Position numbers and translations under genes: made by a program | NCBI RefSeq assembly: GCF_004365915.1 | Contig: NZ_SODI01000001.1 | Span: forward strand, 1 to 64,000 | Length of the DNA stretch: 64,000 bases | Direction of reading: 5' to 3' | Source: Cryobacterium psychrophilum | Lineage (GTDB): Bacteria; Actinomycetota; Actinomycetes; Actinomycetales; Microbacteriaceae | In this document: positions 32,338-39,979 of the stretch, piece by piece | Layout of the letters: each line of letters begins with the position of its first letter | Numbering within the stretch: the stretch's first letter is position 1 | The notes under the pieces: generated by a model | What the model was told of the DNA's origin: nothing | Databases searched by the model: none | The model's input: the letters and a program-made list of their open reading frames with translations, nothing else

Positions 32338-33101
32338 TGCTACACATCAAGGAATTGCACGCCAGTATCGACAGCAAAGAAATTCTGCGCGGGGTGAATC
32401 TTGACTTGAAGCCGGGCGAGGTGCACGCCATCATGGGCCCGAATGGGTCGGGCAAGTCCACGCTGGCCAGCGTGCTGATCGGCCGCGACGGTTACGACGT
32501 CTCCGGCAGCGTCACCTACGAAGGCCAGGATCTGCTGGCCCTCTCGCCCGAGGAACGAGCCGCGGCCGGCGTATTTCTGGCCTTCCAGCATCCGGTTGAA
32601 ATTCCCGGCGTCGGCAACATGTACTTCATGCGTACTGCACTGAATTCCCTGCGGCGCCAGCGTGGCCAGGAAGAACTCGACGCAGTGGACTTTCTGGCCC
32701 TCGCCCAGGAGCGCATGAAACTCGTCGAGATGGACCAGACCTTCATGAGCCGCTCGGTGAATGAAGGATTCTCCGGTGGCGAGAAGAAGCGCAACGAGAT
32801 CCTACAAATGGCGATTTTGGAACCCAAACTCGCCATTCTCGATGAGACCGACTCCGGCCTCGATATCGACGCTCTGCGCGTCGTGGCCAGCGGAGTGAAC
32901 GCCCTGCGCAGTGAAGGCCGCACCATGCTCGTCATCACCCACCACCAACGCCTGCTCGACTACATCGTGCCGGATTTCGTGCACGTCATGGCGGCCGGTC
33001 AGATCGTGCATTCCGGCGACAAGGACCTCGCCCTCGAGCTCGAAGCCAATGGCTACGCGGGACTGACGCCCCGCTCGGCGCAGGTCGGGGCAACAGTATG
33101 A
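32337..33101 (+). CDS. sufC: SufC ATPase of the SufBCD complex
   Basis: This 254-residue ABC-type ATPase has Walker A GPNGSGKST, Q-loop FLAFQHPVEIPGV, signature SGGEKKRNEI, Walker B LAILDETDSGLD and a switch His in VITHHQRLLDYI. The start codon shares a base with the sufB stop (TAATG). The FMRTALNSLRRQRGQEEL segment is again typical of proteobacterial SufC. It energises cluster assembly on SufB-SufD. Confidence 0.96.
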   Translation: MLHIKELHASIDSKEILRGVNLDLKPGEVHAIMGPNGSGKSTLASVLIGRDGYDVSGSVTYEGQDLLALSPEERAAAGVFLAFQHPVEIPGVGNMYFMRTALNSLRRQRGQEELDAVDFLALAQERMKLVEMDQTFMSRSVNEGFSGGEKKRNEILQMAILEPKLAILDETDSGLDIDALRVVASGVNALRSEGRTMLVITHHQRLLDYIVPDFVHVMAAGQIVHSGDKDLALELEANGYAGLTPRSAQVGATV

Positions 33102-34435
33102 CCGTGGTGAAGGTTCCAGTGCGGGCGGCGGGGGGTGTGCTCTCAGAGCTGTCGTCGGGGCGTGATGGCCGCGATCTGGGCTGGCTCGCTGAGGCGCGTT
33201 TGAACGCCCTCGAATGGGTCGGCAAGAATGGTTTCCCGTCTCGGAAAGACGAGGACTGGAAGTACACTGCGCTCGACGGGATCCTGGCGGTGCCATTCGT
33301 GGCTGCCGTGGCGGGGACTGGCCCCAGGGTCACATTAGACCTCATCAACAAGGCCGCGATCGATCTCGGCGGCCCCCGCCTGGTCTTCGTCAATGGCCAC
33401 TTTTCGCCTGAGTTCTCGCGGCTAACCGGCTTGCCCAGCGGCGCAGTCGTCACGACGCTGGCAGCCGTTCTGGCGGCGAGCCCGGACCGGCTCAAACCGT
33501 TCCTCGGGCACACTCCGGGAGAACACCACGAGTTCGCGGCGTTCAACGACGTCTTCGCCGAGGACGGAGCATTCATCCACCTGACCGCGGACACAATCGT
33601 TGATGAAGCGATCCAGTTGGTCTTTTTCTCCGACACCGAGGGTGTGCCCCTGCTGGAGAGCCCGCGGTCGGTGATCATTGCCGATCCCGGCAGTCGCGCA
33701 ACGATCGTTGAGACCTATGCCGGCATCGACAACGATGTGTACTGCACCAATGTCGTCACCGAGGTCGTCCTGGCCGAGAATGCCCAGATCGATCATTACA
33801 AGGTTCAAAACGAGCCCACCACCGCCTTCCATCTGGCGTTGCTTGATGTTCGCCAGGCTCGTGGCAGCCGGTTCAATTCCCGCTCGGTGATGCTCGGGTC
33901 GAATGTCGCTCGCCACGAAATACGGGTGCTTCTTGAGGGCGTCGAGGCGGAGGTCAGCCTGGACGGCATTTACCTTCCCCAGGGTGAGCAGGTTCACGAC
34001 AACACGATTTTCGTCGATCACGTTGCAACCAACTGCACCAGCCATCAGCTCTATAAGGGCGTACTGGACGATCGTGGGCACGGCGTTTTCAATGGGCAGA
34101 TCATGGTTCGTCATGGTGCCGATGGGGCCGATGCCAACCAGAAGAATAAGAACCTTCTGCTCAATGATCGCGCCCAAGTGGATACTCGGCCGAGACTCGA
34201 AATTTACACCGACGATGTGAAGTGCACGCACGGTGCTGCCGTGGGCCAAATGGATGATGAGGCGTTGCTCTACCTGCGTACACGTGGTCTACCGCTGGAG
34301 AGCGCTCGGGGCCTGCTGGTGTATGCCTTTGTGCAGGAGATGGTGGATCGAATCGAATTGGAGCCGCTCCGTGCGTCGCTTGCGGCGCTCGTGTCCACTC
34401 GGTTCGGAAGCGGTGCCCATCGAGCCCAGCCATGA
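33098..34435 (+). CDS. sufD: Fe-S cluster assembly subunit SufD
   Basis: This 445-residue beta-helix protein overlaps sufC by four bases (ATGA). It has FPSRKDEDWKYTALDG near residue 45. The C-terminal half carries the SufBD core: THQLYKGVLDDRGHGVFNGQ in slightly altered form (TSHQLYKGVLD, GVFNGQIMV), DTRPRLEIYTDDVKCTHGAA with the conserved Cys-x-His, and LRTRGLPLESARGLLVYAF. It pairs with SufB in the SufBC2D scaffold. Confidence 0.95.
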   Translation: MTVVKVPVRAAGGVLSELSSGRDGRDLGWLAEARLNALEWVGKNGFPSRKDEDWKYTALDGILAVPFVAAVAGTGPRVTLDLINKAAIDLGGPRLVFVNGHFSPEFSRLTGLPSGAVVTTLAAVLAASPDRLKPFLGHTPGEHHEFAAFNDVFAEDGAFIHLTADTIVDEAIQLVFFSDTEGVPLLESPRSVIIADPGSRATIVETYAGIDNDVYCTNVVTEVVLAENAQIDHYKVQNEPTTAFHLALLDVRQARGSRFNSRSVMLGSNVARHEIRVLLEGVEAEVSLDGIYLPQGEQVHDNTIFVDHVATNCTSHQLYKGVLDDRGHGVFNGQIMVRHGADGADANQKNKNLLLNDRAQVDTRPRLEIYTDDVKCTHGAAVGQMDDEALLYLRTRGLPLESARGLLVYAFVQEMVDRIELEPLRASLAALVSTRFGSGAHRAQP

Positions 34436-34920
34436 GTACCGACGTGGCAACGAGCACGCCCATGGCGGGTCTCTACCAGGAGATGATCATCGAACACGCC
34501 CATAGCCCGCGGAACCTTCGCCACATCGACGGCGCCCATCAGACCATTGAGGCGGTGAACCCTTTGTGCGGTGACCATCTGACTCTCTATGTGCAGCGCG
34601 ACGGTGACCACATCGCCGATATCGCGTTCGAGGGCGACGGATGCGCCATTTCGAAGGCATCCGCTTCGCTCATGACGAGTGCCGTGAAGGGGCTGCAGAG
34701 CGACGAGGCCCTCGCCCTCTTCCGTCGTGTACACAGCATGCTCACCACGAAGCCGGTGGGCGAGGGCCCACCGGCTGGTGTGGGCAAGCTCGCGGTGCTG
34801 TCGGGCATCTGGCAATACCCGGCACGGGTCAAATGTGCAACATTGTCCTGGCAGGCTCTGCACAGTGCCCTTAAAGAGAGCGCACTTTTAACAGGTGCCC
34901 TCCGGAACGGAACGGAGTAA
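34432..34920 (+). CDS. sufU: SufU-type sulfur-transfer/scaffold protein
   Basis: The 162-residue IscU-fold protein has LYQEMIIEHAHSPRNLRHI, the zinc-ligand cysteines in NPLCGD, GDGCAISKASASLM and RVKCATLSWQAL, and the Gram-positive insertion between the second and third ligand. SufU accepts sulfur from the desulfurase SufS. It overlaps sufD by four bases, so there is no space for sufS, which normally sits between them. The partner desulfurase must be encoded elsewhere. Confidence 0.94.
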   Translation: MSTDVATSTPMAGLYQEMIIEHAHSPRNLRHIDGAHQTIEAVNPLCGDHLTLYVQRDGDHIADIAFEGDGCAISKASASLMTSAVKGLQSDEALALFRRVHSMLTTKPVGEGPPAGVGKLAVLSGIWQYPARVKCATLSWQALHSALKESALLTGALRNGTE

Positions 34921-34925
34921 GCAGC

Positions 34926-35477
34926 ATGGACTCAGGCAGATATAAAATATTTGAACTCACGCAGAGCTGCCAGGCCACGGTGATTCCTGGTGGGCAGCCG
35001 ATGCTCCTGCAGGAGGGGGAGGAGGTCGTCGTCACGCAGACTCTGGGGGGAAGTGCGACAGTGCAAACCTCAATGGGGTACCTCGTGCGAATCAGCGCCG
35101 CGGATTCTGCAGCGCTCGGCCTGACGGAGCCGGTGGCCGAAACCGTGCTTGTGGACGGGGCACCCTTTGACATGGAGCAGGTCATGGGGCAGCTCAAGAA
35201 CGTTTTCGATCCCGAAATTCCCATTAATGTTGTGGATCTGGGGCTGATCTACGGGTGTGAAGCGCAGCCGCTCGAGGATGGTACTTACCGAATCGACATT
35301 AAAATGTCAATGACGGCCCCGGGCTGCGGCATGGGAGACGTACTCAAAAATGACGCGCAAGCCCAGGTCAAGCTGGTCTCCGGTGTGAGCGACGTCGACG
35401 TTGAGTTGGTGTGGGAGCCGCCGTGGGGTCAGGACCGGATGTCGGACGCCGCCCGGCTTCAGCTCGGAATGTTCTAA
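34926..35477 (+). CDS. sufT: SufT, long DUF59/MIP18-family Fe-S maturation protein
   Basis: This 183-residue protein has an N-terminal extension (about 1-80, ELTQSCQATVIPGGQPMLLQ) followed by the MIP18 domain: VFDPEIPINVVDLGLIYG, SMTAPGCGMGDVL with the conserved Cys, and VSDVDVELVWEPPWGQDRMS. Such proteins help deliver clusters to target enzymes. Common actinobacterial DUF59 proteins at this position are about 110 residues; the long form is one I associate with proteobacterial-type suf operons. It is the last gene of the operon. Confidence 0.88.
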   Translation: MDSGRYKIFELTQSCQATVIPGGQPMLLQEGEEVVVTQTLGGSATVQTSMGYLVRISAADSAALGLTEPVAETVLVDGAPFDMEQVMGQLKNVFDPEIPINVVDLGLIYGCEAQPLEDGTYRIDIKMSMTAPGCGMGDVLKNDAQAQVKLVSGVSDVDVELVWEPPWGQDRMSDAARLQLGMF

Positions 35478-35503
35478 CCGGACGCAACTTTTTGGAAAAG
35501 CCC

Positions 35504-35713
35504 ATGTCTAACATCCTCAACAGTCCGCCGCGCGAATCGCTCACGGAGCGTCTGGAGCGTCTGGACCGTTTGCCGTTCACGCGTCGCCACGGCTCACTGT
35601 TGGCCGGTTTGGGGATTGGCTGGGCTCTTGATGCCTTTGATGTCGGACTGATTTCGTTTGTCATAGCGCAGCTTTCCGTGATCTGGAAGGCGGATGCCGC
35701 GGCCCTGTCCTAG
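35504..35713 (+). pseudogene. MFS transporter N-terminal fragment
   Basis: The frame encodes about 68 residues, LDRLPFTRRHGSLLAGLGIG then WALDAFDVGLISFVIAQLS, and ends at a TAG. It is clearly paralogous to the start of the MFS pseudogene at 22692. Only the leader and TM1 remain. It sits 26 bases after sufT, so a transporter gene was probably once the tail of this operon. Confidence 0.8.
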
Positions 35714-35766
35714 CCGCCGGGGCCCGTCACGTTGTTGGCAATAAGAACTGCCTTCGGTAACACCGG

Positions 35767-36186
35767 TTACACAACTCGGGTGAGGGTAACCGCGATGTTG
35801 CCGCGGGTTGCGTTCGAATAGGCGCAGGTCTGGTCGGTGGCTTCGATCAGTTCATCAAAGCGGTCGGCGGGCACGTTGGGCGCATAGATGACCAGTTCAA
35901 CGGCGAGACCGAAACCTCCGGAGGCGACAGCGCCGATTCCGACGCTCGACGAAATTTCAGCATCCGCCGTGTTGAGGCCCAGCCCCTTCCCGGACCGGTG
36001 CAGTGAGCCGAGGAAACACGTCGCGTAGCCCATGCCGAACAGCTGTTCTGGGTTCGTTCCCTCGCCGGATCCGCCCATTTCTTTGGGCGTGCGAGTTTCA
36101 AGATTGAATCGGTCGTCGTCGCTATGGACGTGGCCATTGCGGCCGCCGCCGGACGCATGGGCAGTTGCGGTGTATTGAATTTCCAT
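35767..36186 (-). CDS. ohr: Ohr-type organic hydroperoxide reductase (OsmC family)
   Basis: The protein is 139 residues from the ATG at 36186, where homology begins (MEIQYTATAHASGGGRNGHV). The peroxidatic Cys is in YATCFLGSL and the second Cys in TCAYSNATRGN. A catalytic Arg/Glu environment is seen in GGSGEGTNPEQLF. It reduces organic hydroperoxides with lipoyl or other dithiols, which links it loosely to lipoate metabolism in this window. Single gene, convergent with the suf side. Confidence 0.92.
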   Translation of the reverse strand: MEIQYTATAHASGGGRNGHVHSDDDRFNLETRTPKEMGGSGEGTNPEQLFGMGYATCFLGSLHRSGKGLGLNTADAEISSSVGIGAVASGGFGLAVELVIYAPNVPADRFDELIEATDQTCAYSNATRGNIAVTLTRVV

Positions 36187-36258
36187 TCTTATGCCTACCA
36201 CACTGGGCTGCACGCTACTTCCTCGAGGAACAGGTCGTCCACAACAACAGCCCTTGAA

Positions 36259-36672
36259 TCAGTTCCCTCGCATATCCGGGAAGAATCCCTCGGGGGCCGG
36301 GGTGTAGGGTAGCGGTTCGCAGGGTTTGTTCGTGTCCTCGGATTTGGCGAAGGGACCTTCCGTGCTGAGCAGGATGGGCATGTGATGCTCGGCATGCTCG
36401 ATCCACCAGGTGTTTGACCCGGTGGCTCCGTCGAGCCTGAGATGCTCCCATCATGCACGTCATAAGGCGTCAATGCGGGCGAGGGCTTCTGGGTTATGCC
36501 ACCACGTCGCCGACCACCGGAAACTGGCGTTACCGGGTCCGAAGCGGCGGGAGTCCATGTGTCGCAGCCGGTCGCGCACGAACTCGTCGGACGAGCCGTA
36601 GAACAACTGCGGTGTCTCAGTTTCTTCCGCTTCCTCGTTGTCATCTTCGCGTAGGTCGTCGAATTCGCTCAC
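36259..36672 (-). pseudogene. DUF4913 protein of a conjugative element, frameshifted
   Basis: From a GTG at 36672 the minus strand encodes VSEFDDLREDDNEEAEETET and FRWSATWWHNPEALARI. Near 36450 the homology changes frame and goes on as RLDGATGSNTWWIEHAEHHM, LSTEGPFAKSED and TPAPEGFFPDMRGN. This is the DUF4913 family, a regular companion of actinobacterial TraG/VirD4 genes. The start overlaps the end of the TraG relic (GTGA), so the pair was once an operon. Confidence 0.78.
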
Positions 36673-37480
36673 AGCTCGCCCTTCCTTCGTGGTGCGGCGT
36701 TCAACCACGCTTGGGCTCCGCCAACCGGTGAGACTTCGGCCGGGGCATTCGGTACGGGCGTCGCAGCCGGCGTGCTGGCCGGGTCGTGCGCTGCGATGGA
36801 CACACGTACGGCGTCGGCGTTGGGTCCGCGCATCCACGGAATTGTTTCGATCAGGGTGGCGGGAGCTCCGGAGGCAAACACGACGGCGCGGCCGCGGGGC
36901 AGCGCGCCGAGGTCGGGGACGTCCAGGATGCGCTCGCGTTGCACTTGGTGAGAGGTGGACCGGTTGCCCCGACCCACGTTGGTGGAGGTGGTGTGTTTGT
37001 CGTAGTCGCCGACCATCTGGGACAGTTCGCCCAGGAACTCTGGTTCTTTGACACCGCCGCCGTACACAGCGATATTGGACGCGGACCAGAGCTTGCGCAT
37101 CCCGTCGCGGCCCCACACGTCAACGCCCTGTGACCAGGACTGCAGGATGGTCATGAGCACGATTCTTCGTGACCCCTAGTGCGAGAAGAGGCTGGGGAGT
37201 CCGTGCCAGCGGCACACGTTCGCGGCTTCGTCGAGAACACCCAGCAGTGGAACGGCCAGGCGCCCGCCGGGCTGCGTGGTGGCTAAGTCTTCGGCCGCTT
37301 CGACGGTCGCCGCGGTAAGCGCGGTAACCAGGGGCCCCCGCAGTTCCCTTCCCTTCCTTGGAGAGGCTGTAGATCGTGTCGGTGCTACGCACAAACGCGT
37401 GCGGGTCGAACTGGGGACGGGAATCGCCCTGGGCATTGCCGCCGAGCGGCGTCACCCACTGTCCAATCGCGCGCACCTTC
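36669..37480 (-). pseudogene. TraG/VirD4-type conjugative coupling protein relic
   Basis: Successive minus-strand frames carry pieces of one protein. These are FDPHAFVRSTDTIYSLSKEG (about 37430-37350), then PLVTALTAATVEAAEDLATT and LLGVLDEAANVCRWHGLP, then ILQSWSQGVDVWGRDGMRKL, ASNIAVYGGGVKEPEFL and DLGALPRGRAVVFASGAPAT. The order is right, with at least two frameshifts. The LDEAAN box is the Walker B region of coupling ATPases. It marks a decayed integrative conjugative element; the N-terminal half is missing. Confidence 0.78.
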
Positions 37481-37742
37481 AAACAGGACACCCCTGTGCG
37501 GCGGTGCCGTACAGGGGCGTGAGTCGTCGTCGTCGTCGCCAATAGTCCTCTGGATTTTTATTCCTTGCCCGTCTCCGGGCGTGGACAAATTGAACCGAAT
37601 AGAGCAGAGTACCAATGCCTCCGATGATCGCGATGACGTAGCCGTAGCGGATGCTTCCAGCGTCCGATGATGTGATGCCGATAAATAGGCCCAAGAGTGA
37701 CATGGCCGCAGACGCCGCGACGGACAAGATCTTCCAAGTCAT
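37479..37742 (-). CDS. Hypothetical two-helix membrane protein
   Basis: This 87-residue frame has two hydrophobic segments (about 7-23 and 33-52: IRYGYVIAIIGGIGTLLYSV) followed by a very basic tail (RRRARNKNPEDYWRRRRRL). It resembles small inner-membrane proteins of conjugative elements in composition only; I recognise no family. It directly precedes the TraG relic on the same strand. Whether it is expressed is unclear. The stretch 37743-38008 beyond it holds no other supported gene. Confidence 0.35.
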   Translation of the reverse strand: MTWKILSVAASAAMSLLGLFIGITSSDAGSIRYGYVIAIIGGIGTLLYSVQFVHARRRARNKNPEDYWRRRRRLTPLYGTAAQGCPV

Positions 37743-38008
37743 CCTCAGCCGCCTTCATAGTTTGTGTTGTGGGCAGGCTGGCCGCCAACTGAGTAGGTGG
37801 CGGTTCGATAGTATTCGGATTAGTCACCGCGGCTACTGGAGTTGCCGGGTCCGTCAACGCGGTGGCCGGGGTGCTCGTGACAGCACCACCTCAGAAACCC
37901 CGCATTTACCCCGCAGATTGAAATCGGCCGTGGGTGATCATTGTGATCACGAGTCCAGTGTTTCACTGGGATCGACGAGTGAACGAAGGCTCAGTGAGCG
38001 GGGTGAGA

Positions 38009-38060
38009 TGTAGTTCAAGATAACGTGGTGTCGCGGGTTCAATTCCCGCTCCTGCTGCAC
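38009..38060 (+). pseudogene. tRNA remnant (T-arm and acceptor end, anticodon arm lost)
   Basis: GCGGG-TTCAATT-CCCGC forms a perfect T-arm, followed by a TCCTGCT acceptor 3' strand and GCA. Upstream, GTAGTTCAAGATAAC looks like a D-arm, but the anticodon arm is missing. A strong terminator follows 15 bases later, as after a normal tRNA gene. It lies beside conjugation relics, so it probably was the attachment site. Confidence 0.6.
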
Positions 38061-38075
38061 AGTATTCATTGGAAT

Positions 38076-38109
38076 CGCCCGGACTTCTGCCAAAGTCCGG
38101 GGCGTTTTT
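38076..38109 (+). terminator. Rho-independent terminator
   Basis: CGCCCGGACTT and AAGTCCGGGGCG form an 11-bp stem over a 6-base loop, followed by TTTTT. It directly trails the tRNA remnant. Confidence 0.85.
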
Positions 38110-38166
38110 CCGTTTTGAGTCGAGACCCGGCAACGGAATAGTGCCGAGAGAGGCATTCGCAACCCG

Positions 38167-39396
38167 CTATATGTCTGCGCGCGGGCGGCGCGGTTTGCCA
38201 CCGAGCGCCAGAGGAAGCGTAGCGAGGCAGATGCCGGCCGCGACGAGCAGTGCCGTGGAAAATGACAGCCCGGCAGCGAGTGTGCCGATCAGCACTGAGC
38301 CCACCGCTGTGCCCAAATCGAATCCTATGTTCCACACAGCGCTGGCGGTGCCGTACTGCTCCCGTTTCACCGCGGCGAGGGACAGCAGCAGAGTCAGGTT
38401 CTGGAGTCCACCGAAAGCGATGCCGACCAGGGTCAGCCCGGCAAGGAAGAGCAGGATGCTCGTGGCGTCAGGGTTCTCGACCGCAGTGGCGGTAAGAATG
38501 AGCCCGATGACTGATATCAGCACCAGCGGCCACAAAAAGCGCTGGGCGCCATACCCATCAGCTAGCCCCCCAACACCCCACCGAGTCACTGCCGCGCTGA
38601 ACGTGAGCAGGGCGAGGCCACCGGCCGTCGCGGCTGGCGCGGAACTCATCTGTGGCGCGAAGGTGATGAGCGCGCCGCCGGCCAGCGTGACGCCGCCAAG
38701 GAGGAGCATGGGGCCAAGGAGGCTGCCCACCAGAAGTCGCCGGCCAGACCCCGTGGTGTTCACCGTTGTAGTGGCGTCGGTCGGCGGCTGAAGAGCGCGC
38801 TGGGCGGTCTGTTCGCGCAGAACACGGGCCAGTCGTGGCGCAGAACTGATGCCCAGAATCGGCAGGGTGCCGATTGCGAAAATTGCCCAGAATCCTACGG
38901 ACTCGGACATCCATGGCCCAAGGGGGATAAGAATTACTTGCGGCACTGCGATTGCCGCGCCGTAGGCTCCGATGGCTGCACCGTGCTGGGCGCGAGGTAC
39001 GAGATTGGCCACCACGGTCGATCCGGCCACGGTGAGCACACCGAAACCTATGCCGCGCACTATGGAGAGGAGCAAAATCCAACTCAGGTGGTCAGAGAAA
39101 AGAAAGAGCAACGGCGGAACCCCCAGAAGCGCCAGGCCAGCGGCCAACACGCGACCGGTTCCTAGTCGACTGAGAAGTCGGGGAACGAACGGCTGCGTCA
39201 TAACCGTTGCCAGCAGCAACACTCCATTGACGAGACCGGCACCGGCCTCATTCGCACCGCCGTTTACCGCCCATAGGGGTACGACGGGCAGGAGGGCAGA
39301 AAAACCGGCGAATCCAGCGGCCGTGAGACCAAGGAGCGCGGGCATTCCGTGTGCGCGCCACACCGGTGGTGGGATTGGTGCAGGATTGGGGCTCAC
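38167..39396 (-). CDS. Major facilitator superfamily transporter
   Basis: About 409 residues from the GTG at 39396 give a standard 12-helix MFS protein: GLVNGVLLLATVMTQPFVPR, RLGTGRVLAAGLALLG, IVRGIGFGVLTVAGSTVVAN and a C-terminal LVAAGICLATLPLAL. The frame stays open to 39615, but that part (a run of GLGLGLG and polar residues) is unlike MFS N-termini, so I prefer the shorter start. The TMH2-3 loop (RLLSRLGTGRVL) and VVANLVPRAQHG suggest an efflux role. The substrate is unknown. Confidence 0.8.
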   Translation of the reverse strand: MSPNPAPIPPPVWRAHGMPALLGLTAAGFAGFSALLPVVPLWAVNGGANEAGAGLVNGVLLLATVMTQPFVPRLLSRLGTGRVLAAGLALLGVPPLLFLFSDHLSWILLLSIVRGIGFGVLTVAGSTVVANLVPRAQHGAAIGAYGAAIAVPQVILIPLGPWMSESVGFWAIFAIGTLPILGISSAPRLARVLREQTAQRALQPPTDATTTVNTTGSGRRLLVGSLLGPMLLLGGVTLAGGALITFAPQMSSAPAATAGGLALLTFSAAVTRWGVGGLADGYGAQRFLWPLVLISVIGLILTATAVENPDATSILLFLAGLTLVGIAFGGLQNLTLLLSLAAVKREQYGTASAVWNIGFDLGTAVGSVLIGTLAAGLSFSTALLVAAGICLATLPLALGGKPRRPRADI

Positions 39397-39621
39397 GTTG
39401 GTCAACCCTAAGCCCAACCCCAACCCGAACTCCTCAGTGCCAGGGGCGGTGTTGCGATCAGCGGCTGGGCCAGCTATTTCTCGCCGCGCGGTCGACCTGA
39501 CCGCCGCCATGGCAACGCTGAGCCGACAACCTGCGCACCAGGCGATTTCCGTGCCGTCGCGCCGGAAAGATTTCACCGGCATCCACTGCCAGCGCGGGCC
39601 ACTATTCCTTTTCACCTACGC

Positions 39622-39697
39622 CTGAAGGGAATAAGACCCTCAGATGCCTTGACGGTGATAAACCCGTCAACTAGTCTGAAGGTAATAAGGCCTTCGG
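39622..39697 (+). promoter_or_regulatory. Three phased operators of the hipBA promoter
   Basis: Three 22-bp palindrome-like boxes start at 39622, 39649 and 39676, exactly 27 bp apart. Each follows the pattern yTGAmGGknATAArnCCnTC. The last ends one base before a possible ATG at 39698. They are the obvious sites for HipB autorepression. Confidence 0.75.
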
Positions 39698-39709
39698 ATG
39701 GAGATAGTC

Positions 39710-39979
39710 ATGGCAGCGCGTGGAGAAGTAAAAGGCCCCGAGGGTCTGGGGCGAATGCTGCAGCAGGGACGGCTGGTCAGCGGGCTGACGCAGCGTGACC
39801 TTGCCGAGAGGCTGGAGACGGACCAGAAATATATTTGGGGGTTGGAGTCTGGCAGGAACACGATCGTGCTCGAGCGCATTTTTGCGATTATGCGGGAGAC
39901 CGGAGTTCACATGTATATGGAGGTCGACACGGGGGCCGGTGAGCCAGTTCAAAACGGTGAGGACGAGCCTCGTGGGTGA
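39710..39979 (+). CDS. hipB: HipB-like helix-turn-helix antitoxin
   Basis: The protein is 89 residues from the ATG at 39710, with GGAG six bases upstream. A Cro/C1-type HTH spans about 12-65: LGRMLQQGRLVSGLTQRDLA, then LETDQKYIWGLESGRNTIVL. It should bind the phased operators just upstream and neutralise HipA by complex formation. It overlaps hipA by eight bases. Confidence 0.9.
   Translation: MAARGEVKGPEGLGRMLQQGRLVSGLTQRDLAERLETDQKYIWGLESGRNTIVLERIFAIMRETGVHMYMEVDTGAGEPVQNGEDEPRG

Noticed and set aside
39400..39430. CCCAA/CCCTAA-rich run resembling telomeric repeats
   Set aside because: Only a few irregular units within a gene leader; no array and no telomere context.
39396..39615. N-terminal extension of the MFS gene with a GLGLGLG run
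   Set aside because: It comes from a C/A-rich low-complexity repeat and is not MFS-like; a downstream GTG start is more credible.
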